NCBI RefSeq assembly: GCF_031119335.1
Contig: NZ_JAVHXT010000006.1
Location: forward strand, 62,001 to 126,000
DNA from: Pedobacter sp.
Lineage (GTDB): Bacteria > Bacteroidota > Bacteroidia > Sphingobacteriales > Sphingobacteriaceae
Direction: 5' to 3'
DNA length: 64,000 nt
The notes under the pieces are model-generated. The model was not told where the DNA came from, made no database searches, and was given only the letters and a program-made list of their open reading frames with translations. A program made the position numbers and the translations under genes. Numbering within the stretch: the first letter of the stretch is position 1; every line of letters starts with the position of its first letter. Shown piece after piece: positions 8,864 through 18,144 of the stretch.

Positions 8864-9685
8864 ATGCACAACGAACAATTTTCACTAATAGGAGCTGCTG
8901 GCAAACCCATACATGGAGATTTAACTTACCACAAAAATAACACAAATACACCTTTGGTTATTTTTGTACATGGCTTTAAAGGCTTTAAAGATTGGGGAGC
9001 TCATAATTTAGTAGCTAGATATTTTGTACAGAATGGCTATCGATATCTTAAATTCAATTTGTCACATAGCGGTGTAACACCCGAAAAACCAAAAGACGTA
9101 AGCGATTTAGATAGTTTTGCATCCAATACTTTTAGCAAGGAATTGGTAGATGTAGATATCGTTATTAATCATGCCGTTACTTATTTGGGCGTAAATGATG
9201 TATATCTGATTGGACATAGTAGAGGTGGTGGTTTAAGTATTTTGCAGGCAGCTAGTAATCCTCACGTAAGAGGTTTGATTACTTGGAGTTCAATTGCAGA
9301 CTTTAGCAGTTTATGGAAAAAGGAGCAAGAAGAAGATTGGCGAAAAAATGGTAAAATTGAAGTTATAAATGCTCGCACTAAGGAAAAAATGCCATTAAAC
9401 GTAACACTGCTAGAAGATTTTGAAGCAAACGAAGCGCAACTAAATATCGTAAATGCCGCAAAGCAGATTAACATACCTTGGTTAATTGTACAAGGTGATG
9501 ATGACGTGAATGTGCCTTTTGAAACTGCTGAGAAACTGGCCAATGCCAATCCTGCTAGCAGGCTAGTAAAAATTGAAGGAGCAAACCATGTTTACGGTGC
9601 GGTACATCCATATCCAGACGAAACTTTACCGCCACAATTATTTGAAGTTTGTGAAAAGAGTTTGAGGTTTTTGAATGAGATTTAA
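8864..9685 (+). CDS. Alpha/beta hydrolase family protein
   Basis: A 273-residue cytoplasmic alpha/beta-hydrolase fold. The oxyanion-region HGFKG is at residues 36-40 and the nucleophile elbow GHSRGG has serine 119. The likely acid is in IVQGDDDVNVP near residue 215 and the histidine is in EGANHVYG near 245, giving a complete catalytic triad. There is no signal peptide. Similar proteins are annotated as dienelactone hydrolase or serine aminopeptidase-like, but the substrate cannot be read from the sequence. Its stop codon lies one base from the stop of the convergent WYL regulator, with no room for a terminator between them. Confidence 0.85.
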   Translation: MHNEQFSLIGAAGKPIHGDLTYHKNNTNTPLVIFVHGFKGFKDWGAHNLVARYFVQNGYRYLKFNLSHSGVTPEKPKDVSDLDSFASNTFSKELVDVDIVINHAVTYLGVNDVYLIGHSRGGGLSILQAASNPHVRGLITWSSIADFSSLWKKEQEEDWRKNGKIEVINARTKEKMPLNVTLLEDFEANEAQLNIVNAAKQINIPWLIVQGDDDVNVPFETAEKLANANPASRLVKIEGANHVYGAVHPYPDETLPPQLFEVCEKSLRFLNEI

Positions 9686-9686
9686 A

Positions 9687-10607
9687 CTATTGATATTGAG
9701 ATACTGCGCTTAACAGCGCTTCTTTCACATTAAAACGTAATCGTTCAGGCAAAACTACCTTAACATTAGCGCCATGTGACAATATTTCTTGTTCTAAATC
9801 AAAAGTTAAATTAACCATAAGACTTATCTTACATTCCTCTTCATTATCTATTAGAATTTGTTGTGTATGATGTAATGGCAAAGTCTTTATGTACTTTCCC
9901 TGAAATGGTGTAAAAGAAAGCACTACTTCCTCTACAGGCTCATTATCTGGAGCAATAATACCAAAACAATTATTGAACATTTTAGCTACGCTATAATTTA
10001 AAGGATAGGTAAATTTCAGTGTTAGTATACTTAGATTTGATAAACGATCTAAAGCGAAAATTCTAACATTTGCACTTTTACAATCTTTAGCTATCAAATA
10101 CCATCGGTTTTTAAACTCTTTTAGCGCATAAGGCTCAACAATACGCTCGTTCGGCTTTTCTTCCCAAAACTTATGATAATCAAATTTTATCCTCAATAGA
10201 TTTTTAATGGCATGCAGCAAACCATACATACTTTCTGTACCTTGGGGACGTTGTTTCTCTAAATGGATAAATGGCTTTAAATCTTGTGCCATATTCAACG
10301 AACTGAAAGTATCAAAAGCTTCCACCATACGCTGAAAGTTCATGTTATCATTCTCATCGTGAACAATGTAATAGCCTTTATGCTGTTTAGAGTGCTCGAT
10401 ATCTACCCCAAAAAGATTACGTATTTCTTTTAAATCACGTTGCAAGGTTCGTTTTGAAAAGCCAATATCCAGCGTATCATCACGCATTTGCAGGTAGTTT
10501 AATTGATTTGCAATGTAATGTTGCAAATCTTCAAAAGAAGTGTACTTTTTAACCTTTAGCTTTTTAATGATAAGCAGATAACGAGAGAAATAACCTTTTT
10601 TAGACAT
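9687..10607 (-). CDS. WYL-domain transcriptional regulator
   Basis: An N-terminal winged-helix DNA-binding region (from MSKKGYFSRYLLII through KRTLQRDLKEIRNLFGVDIE) is followed by a WYL ligand-sensing domain whose signature is visible as EFKNRWYLIAKD. A WCX-like C-terminal region follows. The ATG at 10607 is chosen because the upstream 14 residues look like non-coding leader. WYL proteins often sense nucleic-acid ligands and control phage-defence loci. This one lies 92 bp downstream of the DnaB-like ATPase in a minus-strand block with DUF262 nuclease genes, which makes a regulatory role for that block plausible but unproven. Confidence 0.85.
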   Translation of the reverse strand: MSKKGYFSRYLLIIKKLKVKKYTSFEDLQHYIANQLNYLQMRDDTLDIGFSKRTLQRDLKEIRNLFGVDIEHSKQHKGYYIVHDENDNMNFQRMVEAFDTFSSLNMAQDLKPFIHLEKQRPQGTESMYGLLHAIKNLLRIKFDYHKFWEEKPNERIVEPYALKEFKNRWYLIAKDCKSANVRIFALDRLSNLSILTLKFTYPLNYSVAKMFNNCFGIIAPDNEPVEEVVLSFTPFQGKYIKTLPLHHTQQILIDNEEECKISLMVNLTFDLEQEILSHGANVKVVLPERLRFNVKEALLSAVSQYQ

Positions 10608-10699
10608 GAGATAATTGTTTAAACCAAAAATAAAGAAGTAAAGCGACAAAATATGTCGCTTAAAAATTATTTGTTATGTTTCACTAAATATTTACAGCA

Positions 10700-11584
10700 T
10701 TATTCACTGTCCTGCAAATTTTCAAACAGCGAAAATTTTCCACGAAGTCGCAATAGAATACTTGTTGATGCACCATTTCGAGTGTCCACTGTAATTAGTT
10801 CTGTCACTTCTCTGTTCAAATCTTTGTTTTCATAAACTGTAAAACCATAATATTCGGGACGGTATAGCAAATAAAGTTTATCTACGATTCGCTCAATATC
10901 TATCGTATCGTGAAAATCGTAGAGTAAGGGACGTTTATCTTCTCGTTGCTCCACAGTGCGGCTTAACTGTGAGAGCACAATAATTGGCATATCTAAATCT
11001 TTTGCCAACTGCTTAATATTCGACAGGATAAAAGCGATTTCTCCCTCCTTTTCTTTACGGATATTTCTGTAGGCTGTCATTAACTGAAGATAATCGATAA
11101 TGATGCACTGAACATTCTGGTAATTCTTATACCTCCAACATTTTGAGCACAGCTCAATTAAATCGATATTCGATGTATCATCAATAAAAATAGGCAGATG
11201 ATTAAGTTGGGGAGCCCCCTCAATTAATTCAGTGAACTCTTCATCACTCAAAACCTCTCCCCTATTTAACTTACTGATATGAATTTGCAACTCATTTCCT
11301 ATAACTCTACTTGCCATCTGTATTGCCGACATTTCCAGGGCAAAGATTGCCACTCCAACTCTGTAATTGGTGGCAATGTTTTTTGCTATTGAAACACCAA
11401 ATGCAGTTTTCCCCATTGCAGGTCGCCCAGCAACCACTATCATTTCTCCTTTTTGCAAACCTCCAGCAAGCCTATCTAAATCATGAAAACCTGTTGCAAT
11501 GCCCGTAATTCCATTCTGATTTCTTTTTTGTTCAATCTCTTTGATTACCTCGTCTAAAATTTTTCCAGTTGAAGTATTTTCCAT
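10700..11584 (-). CDS. DnaB-like helicase C-terminal domain protein (no N-terminal domain)
   Basis: A 294-residue RecA-like ATPase that matches only the C-terminal motor half of replicative helicase DnaB. Visible motifs are TGFHDLDRLAGGLQ, Walker A GRPAMGKTA, the catalytic-glutamate motif ALEMS, Walker B CIIIDYLQLM and LSQLSRTVEQREDKRP. The primase-binding N-terminal domain (about 150 residues) is absent. The usual RES/G-x-IEQDAD motif after KRP is replaced by HDTIDIERIVD. It is therefore unlikely to be the housekeeping helicase, and looks like an accessory ATPase. It sits 65 bp after the DUF262 pair and before a WYL regulator on the same strand. Confidence 0.85.
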   Translation of the reverse strand: MENTSTGKILDEVIKEIEQKRNQNGITGIATGFHDLDRLAGGLQKGEMIVVAGRPAMGKTAFGVSIAKNIATNYRVGVAIFALEMSAIQMASRVIGNELQIHISKLNRGEVLSDEEFTELIEGAPQLNHLPIFIDDTSNIDLIELCSKCWRYKNYQNVQCIIIDYLQLMTAYRNIRKEKEGEIAFILSNIKQLAKDLDMPIIVLSQLSRTVEQREDKRPLLYDFHDTIDIERIVDKLYLLYRPEYYGFTVYENKDLNREVTELITVDTRNGASTSILLRLRGKFSLFENLQDSE

Positions 11585-11649
11585 TTCTCTTTGTTTTTAA
11601 TATGATACAAAGTTGAAATTGAAGATGCCAAAGGGTGACGTTGGGAAGG

Positions 11650-14100
11650 CTAAATTAGTTTATTCAAAATCCCTTTAATCAAGCATTCAGGATCATTATT
11701 AATAGTTTTTTCTATTTTTTCAATAAAAACACCTACATCATCCAGTGAACATATTTCATTGACATCGAATGTATAAAGTTGTTTCCAGCCATTTTTACTA
11801 AAATGAGCATCTTCTATATGGGTATTTAATTCTCCCCATAATCCGATATGAAGTTTATTGTTTATATCAAAATGGAAAGTTACTTTCTTTTCAAAATCAA
11901 TATCTTTCCAAAAATCAATCGTTTCTCCCCAATAAAATCCAGAATTGTTGAGTTCTCTGTTTCCCTTTTCTAAATTATAACGAGCAATAATTGCAGTGAT
12001 TAATTCATTACGAAATCCATCAATCATTACTTTGTCATACCAAGCCCCAGGTCTCACGACAAATATTTGATTATAACCCCATTTTAATTTATATACTTTT
12101 CCTTTTTGCATCCATTGATGAAAGTTGTTGTGATAGTATAGTTTTTTATGAACAATACATTGTTTTGTATTTGTCTCCGCTATTAAGGAATCTTGTTTTA
12201 TAGATTTTTGAATTTCACTTTTTATTGATGCGATGGTATTTAGTTCAATGAGTTTTAAAACACTTTTCTTTAGAGTTTCATTTCTTCGCAAATGTGTTTT
12301 CCAGTTGATTTCATCACTTATAAAATTAAAGGCTTCTAAAAGCCCCCAATTATCAAACTGAGAAATCACGTATCTCATCAACGAATGACTTTCTCCATCT
12401 ATTAATTCATTTGATCCTTTTTCGTTAAATAATAAACAAGAAATTTTGAAACGTCCGCTTAACGATTCTGCCATTTCGACTTTGTTCATTAAAAAACCGA
12501 TACTTCCCTCAAACAATTGATGTCTTTCAGCTTCATGGATGACTTTTTCCCATTCTTCTCTATTTTGAAGTATGAATGTAGCTTTTTCCTTTTCTTCCAA
12601 TAATTGTGCTTTGTGGATATTATTCAATGAATTAATATAACCGTCTAAAGAACCATTTGTAAGACTATTATAAATGTCTTCAGAATATTTGGCAATATTT
12701 CTGATGACGGTCATTACAGTCTTGTTCGCATCGACACTCCTAATGTCAGGATCAGAAATCAGATTCCAAACAACTCTCATCCATTCTTTAAATTTTTGAA
12801 GGTCAAAATCCGCAGTAGAATTTAAAATATACTGATTAATCGCATCAAAAATCATCCGATCATCCATCGTAAAATTATCTTGTTTGTACAAGCTATAATT
12901 GAAGGATGGCTTTTTCCATAATGGCTGAATGTTATCTTGTATTAGCAAATTGTATTTTGAGTAAAAATCGAGTATGTGTTCAAGATTTTGGATGAAAGAA
13001 GTTGTAATAAGTGAGTTGTTTCTATACAACTCGAAATTTGAGTAGTAAAGTTCTTTCTCTTTTTTTTGCAATTCTTTATATACCTCATTCTTGTTGATGT
13101 CAGATCCAATATGGTTAATTATGAAATCATTAATTAGTATTCTATGAACAAACCTGAAAAAATACGCATCAACTGATTTTTCATCATGGTTCTCTATGTT
13201 ACCTAAATGATTTTTTGCTTCTAACCAAAACAAATCAGACCAAAGATTATCAAACTTATTTGCAATGATATCATAGTGATTCAACTTAACGTCATTATCC
13301 ATTCCTTGCATAACTTCAAAAATTGGATCGGTTTTTATGAACCCAACTATATCCGCTTTAAAATTTTCAAAGGACGACAATACCTTTCCTCTTGCGTTTA
13401 ATTTGATGTATAAATCATCGGTCAATTTAAATTGATCCATTGGCAAGACATAAAAAGCAATAACACTCTCTGTTAAACTCTCTAAAAGAGAACCTTTCTT
13501 GTCAGATTTTTGATAGATATTGTGGATTGTTTCTAATGTATTCAATGCACCACTTATAGTTGGATCTAAAGAAAAATGTTCGTTAAACCAATACGATTTC
13601 TCGATACTTTCTTTTGGATTTCCTTCAACTTCAAAATCGACTAATTCTTTAAAAAACCGCCTAGAGGTATCCCTTGTTTCATAAGAGAATTTCGAAAGTA
13701 TATGTTTGTACGTTTCAAACTCTTCCGGATTGTCTTTGGTTTCGACCTTTATAATGTACCAATGCAACAAAAATAACGTTGTAAGTCTTTGTTGCCCATC
13801 CAATGGAAGAAAAGAGTTATTCTGATCTAAAGAGCCATAAATAAAATCGAGTTTTAAGTTTTTTTTGGCTTCCAAATGTTTAAACAATTTACCAATAAAC
13901 TCTTCCCTAAGCTCTTTGTTATCTTCTCTACCTTGTGCATAATCTCGCTGAATTATAGGAATGGTAATATTAGAAATACTTTTTTCTTCGTAGCCAATAG
14001 GATGTGAAGAAGCCAGTACTTTGAAATTATAATCCTCTTCATTATTCAATATATAGTTGATAGGTTCTTTTAAGAACTGTAAAAGACTGTATGTTTTCAT
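11650..14100 (-). CDS. DUF262 domain protein, large subunit-like (no obvious HNH end)
   Basis: An 816-residue protein whose N-terminus is DUF262, the ParB-like nucleotide-binding domain of GmrS-type restriction proteins. Visible are IPIIQRDYAQGR near 48-58, DGQQRLTTLF at 101-110, and the downstream LNARGKVLSSFENFKAD motif. Unlike its partner it shows no EHI...GNL DUF1524 nuclease signature; the last 200 residues are unrecognised. Its ATG shares the final A of the partner's TAA (TAATG), which suggests translational coupling and a two-protein complex. Base composition is visibly more AT-rich than the flanking core genes, consistent with horizontal acquisition. Confidence 0.85.
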   Translation of the reverse strand: MKTYSLLQFLKEPINYILNNEEDYNFKVLASSHPIGYEEKSISNITIPIIQRDYAQGREDNKELREEFIGKLFKHLEAKKNLKLDFIYGSLDQNNSFLPLDGQQRLTTLFLLHWYIIKVETKDNPEEFETYKHILSKFSYETRDTSRRFFKELVDFEVEGNPKESIEKSYWFNEHFSLDPTISGALNTLETIHNIYQKSDKKGSLLESLTESVIAFYVLPMDQFKLTDDLYIKLNARGKVLSSFENFKADIVGFIKTDPIFEVMQGMDNDVKLNHYDIIANKFDNLWSDLFWLEAKNHLGNIENHDEKSVDAYFFRFVHRILINDFIINHIGSDINKNEVYKELQKKEKELYYSNFELYRNNSLITTSFIQNLEHILDFYSKYNLLIQDNIQPLWKKPSFNYSLYKQDNFTMDDRMIFDAINQYILNSTADFDLQKFKEWMRVVWNLISDPDIRSVDANKTVMTVIRNIAKYSEDIYNSLTNGSLDGYINSLNNIHKAQLLEEKEKATFILQNREEWEKVIHEAERHQLFEGSIGFLMNKVEMAESLSGRFKISCLLFNEKGSNELIDGESHSLMRYVISQFDNWGLLEAFNFISDEINWKTHLRRNETLKKSVLKLIELNTIASIKSEIQKSIKQDSLIAETNTKQCIVHKKLYYHNNFHQWMQKGKVYKLKWGYNQIFVVRPGAWYDKVMIDGFRNELITAIIARYNLEKGNRELNNSGFYWGETIDFWKDIDFEKKVTFHFDINNKLHIGLWGELNTHIEDAHFSKNGWKQLYTFDVNEICSLDDVGVFIEKIEKTINNDPECLIKGILNKLI

Positions 14101-15962
14101 TATTTCATAAATTTTGACAGAGATTTTTCAATCTGTTTTTGATAATTTTCAACATCACTTTTGCTCCAACGCGTATGCTTTTTAGTGTTTCCAGAAAAAT
14201 ATTTTAGAAATACATTTTTTGTAGCAATCGGTATGTAAACACCTCTTTTATCCTCATCAATAATCAGTCTTCGCTTAGTATTGAAATAAGAATTACCATA
14301 ACTCCGATTTATTCTATCATTTAAAATGGTTAGATTACCAATATCATTTTTACTATTCTCATCTAATTTATCAGGTTCTTTTTCAAGAAATTCATTGACA
14401 ATTACAATTGTGGATTCTAATATTTCATTTAAGTTTTCTTTATTAATGTTATCTTCTTCCCATTTATCTTCTATATCTGATTCTTTGAAAAGAGGGGTTA
14501 TATTTTCTTCAAAAGGTTTTCCAATTTCAAAACCAAAGTCAAGTTCTAAGTCTTTTAAAAACTCAATTTTTTCTTCAGATTTTAAGATACTAACTTCCTT
14601 TTCTGTTTGGGAATCAATATGTTCTATGTCGTAATTTACAGAGCTGTAAAGATCAAAAGGTAATCTATAAATTTCCTCTCCTTTACTGGATTGAGATAAA
14701 GAAACATAACTTTCGATATTGAATAAAAAGAAGAGGTTTCTCAGTTCTTTTTTATCAGAATTATAATCAATACTAATTTTATTGTCTTTTAAAAAAGATT
14801 TGCTGTCGTTCGATATTGTATCTATTAGATAATTGGTTAGCTCTTGTTTGGTTTTAAATTTTCTTGAAAGGAGTTCTAAAATAACATTTCTCTTTTTTCC
14901 TTCTTTATTTTGCATGTAACCGATGTAGTGATAGTGTTCAGGATGGTTATGCCATTGTAATAATTTTTCAAATACCTCATTTACTTTATCCCAAACAGTT
15001 CTTAAATCATCTGTTTTTTTCGTTTCTTCTGAAAAATAGCGAAAAACACTATGTTTGTCTGTTCCAAACCAACGATCAAAAACAATCTTGTCCTTTGTTT
15101 CATTTCTTGCGGTAACAAAAAGTAAATCAAAAATATATTCTATTCTTGATGGGTATTCTTTTTGAGGTTTTAAGAAACCCCAAAAGAATTTTGACTGCAA
15201 CTGATTTTCTATCTGTTGCCATTCTTTTGAAATACTATATTTTATCGACTTACTAACAACATCATTCTCTCTAAGAAAAGAAGCTTTGATCAGTTCCGCA
15301 TTTGTCAAAGGTATTTTCCCGACATTAAATCTTCTAAAAACCTCAATACTATTATCCTGTTCTTCTACTTCATACCATATTACTTTTACGCAATTAACTT
15401 TGAATGAAGTGAGCAATTTTAAAAAAAGAATCGGATATTTCGGTTCTGCGTTCTGAAACCACATGAAAATAGTTTTATACACTTCTTTCATATGATAGAA
15501 ATCAATATTGTTTTTCAATTCCTCTTGTTTTTCTAAAGAATTGATGTAGTTGTTGAAATCTGAAAGTATCTCTCTACTTTGCTCCCTGACTTCATAAGTT
15601 ATTGAAGGTAAATATTCAAGGTGTATTTCATTCTTTAATATTTCTTTTAGAAAATTCAGAACAATAGTAACTGTTGTAATTCGCTGTTGTCCATCAATTA
15701 CCTCATAAATAACGTGATTGTCAAAATTAAATCGATGTAATTTAATCATTTCTTCATTAGATAAACGCTTTACGACTATAGGTTGTAGGCAGTAAAACTC
15801 TTCTTCTGATTTATTAGACTGATCTATAAACTCTTTGAAGTCATTTAAAAGGTCATTTACTTGATTTTCGTCCCAGCGATATCCTCTTTGATAAGATCTA
15901 ATGAAAAAAGCTTTATTCAGTAAATTTGCAACAGGCTCTAATTTTACTCCTATATTCATCAT
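14100..15962 (-). CDS. DUF262-DUF1524 (GmrSD-like) putative nuclease
   Basis: A 620-residue two-domain protein. The N-terminal DUF262 shows IRSYQRGYRW near 21-30, the nucleotide-binding DGQQRITT at 90-97, and RRFNVGKIPLTNAELIKA. The C-terminal DUF1524 His-Me-finger part has DIEHIDS near residue 444 and IGNLTILNDRIN...N..FNTKR near 542-565, which matches the EHI/GNL...N...K pattern. GmrSD proteins of type IV systems cut modified phage DNA using nucleotide hydrolysis; here a second DUF262 protein is encoded immediately downstream with a one-base overlap. The target is unknown. Start ATG at 15962, with an alternative ATG one codon in. Confidence 0.87.
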   Translation of the reverse strand: MMNIGVKLEPVANLLNKAFFIRSYQRGYRWDENQVNDLLNDFKEFIDQSNKSEEEFYCLQPIVVKRLSNEEMIKLHRFNFDNHVIYEVIDGQQRITTVTIVLNFLKEILKNEIHLEYLPSITYEVREQSREILSDFNNYINSLEKQEELKNNIDFYHMKEVYKTIFMWFQNAEPKYPILFLKLLTSFKVNCVKVIWYEVEEQDNSIEVFRRFNVGKIPLTNAELIKASFLRENDVVSKSIKYSISKEWQQIENQLQSKFFWGFLKPQKEYPSRIEYIFDLLFVTARNETKDKIVFDRWFGTDKHSVFRYFSEETKKTDDLRTVWDKVNEVFEKLLQWHNHPEHYHYIGYMQNKEGKKRNVILELLSRKFKTKQELTNYLIDTISNDSKSFLKDNKISIDYNSDKKELRNLFFLFNIESYVSLSQSSKGEEIYRLPFDLYSSVNYDIEHIDSQTEKEVSILKSEEKIEFLKDLELDFGFEIGKPFEENITPLFKESDIEDKWEEDNINKENLNEILESTIVIVNEFLEKEPDKLDENSKNDIGNLTILNDRINRSYGNSYFNTKRRLIIDEDKRGVYIPIATKNVFLKYFSGNTKKHTRWSKSDVENYQKQIEKSLSKFMK

Positions 15963-15981
15963 TTTTTACTTTTTACAAAAT

Positions 15982-16473
15982 TTAAAATATTTTTATCGCA
16001 ATATATGCACAAGCCTCCGCATCAGCCAAGGCATTGTGATGATTTGTAAGTGTAAACCCTAAGTGCTCCGAAACGGTATGCAGTTGGTGGTTTGGCAAAT
16101 CAGGCAGTAGTTTTCTTGAAGCCCTACAAGTACAATGAAACTGATAATTTTGATAATCCATTTCGTAGAAATTGTGAACAGCTTTTAAACAACCTTCATC
16201 AAAAGGGCTGTTATGTGCCACCAAAGGCAAACCGTTTATTCGATTGCCTATTTTCTGCCAAACTTCTGGAAACGTTTTTGCACTTTTCGTATCCCAATAG
16301 TTAATGCCGTGAATATCGGTTGCCCATCCACAATAAAAATTAGGCGTTGGTTTAATCAATTCGTAATAACTATTAACAACTTCATGGTTTTCTACAAACA
16401 CCAAACCAACACTACAAACACTACTTCTATACTGGTTTGCCGTTTCAAAATCTATTGCTACAAAAGAATTCAT
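15982..16473 (-). CDS. DnaQ-like 3'-5' exonuclease
   Basis: A 163-residue DEDDh exonuclease domain. Exo I is FVAIDFETA, Exo II is LVAHNSPFDEG and Exo III is HNALADAEACA, so all four acidic residues and the histidine are present. There is no polymerase or BRCT domain, as in stand-alone exonucleases related to the DNA polymerase III epsilon subunit. The ATG at 16473 gives a start directly before the first beta strand; the longer frame is unconvincing. It ends 19 bp before the DUF262-DUF1524 gene on the same strand and is probably the first gene of that transcription unit. Confidence 0.88.
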   Translation of the reverse strand: MNSFVAIDFETANQYRSSVCSVGLVFVENHEVVNSYYELIKPTPNFYCGWATDIHGINYWDTKSAKTFPEVWQKIGNRINGLPLVAHNSPFDEGCLKAVHNFYEMDYQNYQFHCTCRASRKLLPDLPNHQLHTVSEHLGFTLTNHHNALADAEACAYIAIKIF

Positions 16474-16611
16474 TAGTAAATAAATTATCACGCTAAATTT
16501 ACACCACCACAACGCCATTGTACGTCGCTATAAAAACAATTTAACACTTGCCTCAAACCGTCATGTTTTGGCGTAATCGCAACCTATCTTCACAGCCAAA
16601 ACAATTAAAAC

Positions 16612-17013
16612 ATGGAGAACAACAACGTTAAAAAGCCTTTAACAGATAAAATGAACGAAAATTTGGCAGAAATGAATTACGTATTTACCGACATTGGCCA
16701 AGCTACTATAAAACTTAGCACAATACTTAAAAAAGATGAAGACGAAGAAAGACTGCTTTGGCTGCAAACATTTGAAAAAAAATTATTGGAAGTGAAAGAA
16801 AAATTAGAGCTGCTGAGTTTAGTCTACAAACCTGAACTTGACAAGTATATGATTACAGTTAGCAACTGCCTCGAAATTGAAAGCAAAAGAATTAACTACA
16901 TGAAAAATCTATTGGTAAAGTCTCAAAAGTATGAGTACACTGCACAACTACGAGACATAGAAAAAGGAATTGAAGAACTAAAAGAATTATTCAGTTTAAA
17001 AAAGAATGGCTAG
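16612..17013 (+). CDS. Hypothetical helical protein
   Basis: A 133-residue charged, largely alpha-helical protein without signal peptide or transmembrane segment. Residues 40-75 and 95-130 have the heptad-like spacing of a coiled coil (LQTFEKKLLEVKEKLELL, IEKGIEELKELF). No family is recognised. It is divergent from the exonuclease/DUF262 block and is followed six bases later by another unrecognised gene, so the two are probably co-transcribed. Confidence 0.6.
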   Translation: MENNNVKKPLTDKMNENLAEMNYVFTDIGQATIKLSTILKKDEDEERLLWLQTFEKKLLEVKEKLELLSLVYKPELDKYMITVSNCLEIESKRINYMKNLLVKSQKYEYTAQLRDIEKGIEELKELFSLKKNG

Positions 17014-17019
17014 CTTAAA

Positions 17020-17592
17020 TTGAAAAAACTTAAAATAAATCTCTTTGGCGAAAGCTTCATTATTAAAAAACTAACGCCCAATATCTTTTTAAAAGAACAA
17101 TTAGCTGAAATAGCTACTACAAATAACATTAGTTTCAACGAGGTTATACAGTCGCCACCATTGATAGATGACATTGCTAAATGCGATTGCGAAATTATAA
17201 TCCAAGGTCTTTTAAATACTTACAAAAACCAAATTGAGGTATGGTTTGGCGGTAAAAAAATACTCAAACTTAAAATGCCCAACCTAAATGCCAACAACTT
17301 GTTGTTTCCATTGTACAAATGTGAAGTTAATGAGTTTTCATTATCGTTTTTACAACCAGCTTTTTACAATCAAAGAGCAGAAATAGGACTTATAGCTTGT
17401 TATGAAATCTCTTTAGAAAGCTTCAACATTGATGATTTAATTTTTCAAATTTCAAACCTAGAAAACAAGATGTTATTAACTGGAATAAAATATAAGGATT
17501 GCGTACTGTTCTCGCTAAAAACGGACACGTTGATTGTGCAGAATTTTTATTTCAGAAAATTTACTGATTTGAACAATAATTTCATTCCTTAA
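17020..17592 (+). CDS. Hypothetical protein, TTG start
   Basis: A 190-residue soluble protein with no recognised domain; it contains alternating beta-like segments and several cysteines (KCDCEII, YKCEVNEF). The first in-frame start candidate is a TTG at 17020, which leaves six bases after the preceding stop; an ATG start would lose most of the protein. It sits between the small helical gene and yjbQ on the same strand. Function unknown. Confidence 0.55.
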   Translation: MKKLKINLFGESFIIKKLTPNIFLKEQLAEIATTNNISFNEVIQSPPLIDDIAKCDCEIIIQGLLNTYKNQIEVWFGGKKILKLKMPNLNANNLLFPLYKCEVNEFSLSFLQPAFYNQRAEIGLIACYEISLESFNIDDLIFQISNLENKMLLTGIKYKDCVLFSLKTDTLIVQNFYFRKFTDLNNNFIP

Positions 17593-17614
17593 ATCCCAAT
17601 CTTTACATTTAAGC

Positions 17615-18037
17615 ATGCAATTCTTCCAAAAACAAACATCCCTAAGAGCCCGCAGCCGTGGCTTTCATCTGGTTACCGATGAAATACAGCAAGCCATTCC
17701 AGAAATTAAAAACATCAAAAATGGAATGCTGCAGGTCTTTATCCAACATACATCAGCATCATTAACTATTAATGAAAATGCCGACCCAACGGTGCGCTTA
17801 GATTTTGAGACTTGGATGAACAAAGCTGTACCAGAAGGCGATCCCGATTATGAACATGACTATGAAGGTGATGACGATATGCCCGCCCATATTAAATCAT
17901 CATTAATGGGCGCCTCTGTACTTATACCCATTACCAATGGAAGATTGAATTTGGGAACTTGGCAAGGAATTTACTTATGTGAGCATCGCAATAGAGGCGG
18001 CAGCAGAAAAGTTGTGATTAGCGCTTGGGGAAGCTGA
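17615..18037 (+). CDS. YjbQ/UPF0047 family protein (secondary thiamine-phosphate synthase-type)
   Basis: A 140-residue member of the YjbQ (UPF0047) family. The conserved signature FIQHTSASLTINENADP is near residues 48-64. The histidines of the putative metal site appear in QHTSA, YEHDYEGDDDMPAHIK and the C-terminal CEHRNRGG. E. coli YjbQ has weak thiamine-phosphate synthase activity when overproduced, which is the source of the usual name; its true role is unsettled. The gene follows two unknown genes with 22 bp spacing. No thiamine gene is adjacent. Confidence 0.85.
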   Translation: MQFFQKQTSLRARSRGFHLVTDEIQQAIPEIKNIKNGMLQVFIQHTSASLTINENADPTVRLDFETWMNKAVPEGDPDYEHDYEGDDDMPAHIKSSLMGASVLIPITNGRLNLGTWQGIYLCEHRNRGGSRKVVISAWGS

Positions 18038-18144
18038 GATTGTTAAATTGACCTATTGCTCAATTGTTTCGGCAACATTTGAATATCAATAATAGGACTT
18101 AATGTAACCCACTCTAACTTAGATAAACAGCACTTCTATTTATC

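Noticed and set aside
9262..9549. A 95-codon minus-strand frame inside the hydrolase gene
   Set aside because: It is antisense to a complete catalytic-triad hydrolase, rich in S and F as is usual for shadow frames.
10700..11584. The replicative helicase gene dnaB
   Set aside because: It lacks the N-terminal domain and the conserved IEQDAD segment, and its neighbours are accessory genes.
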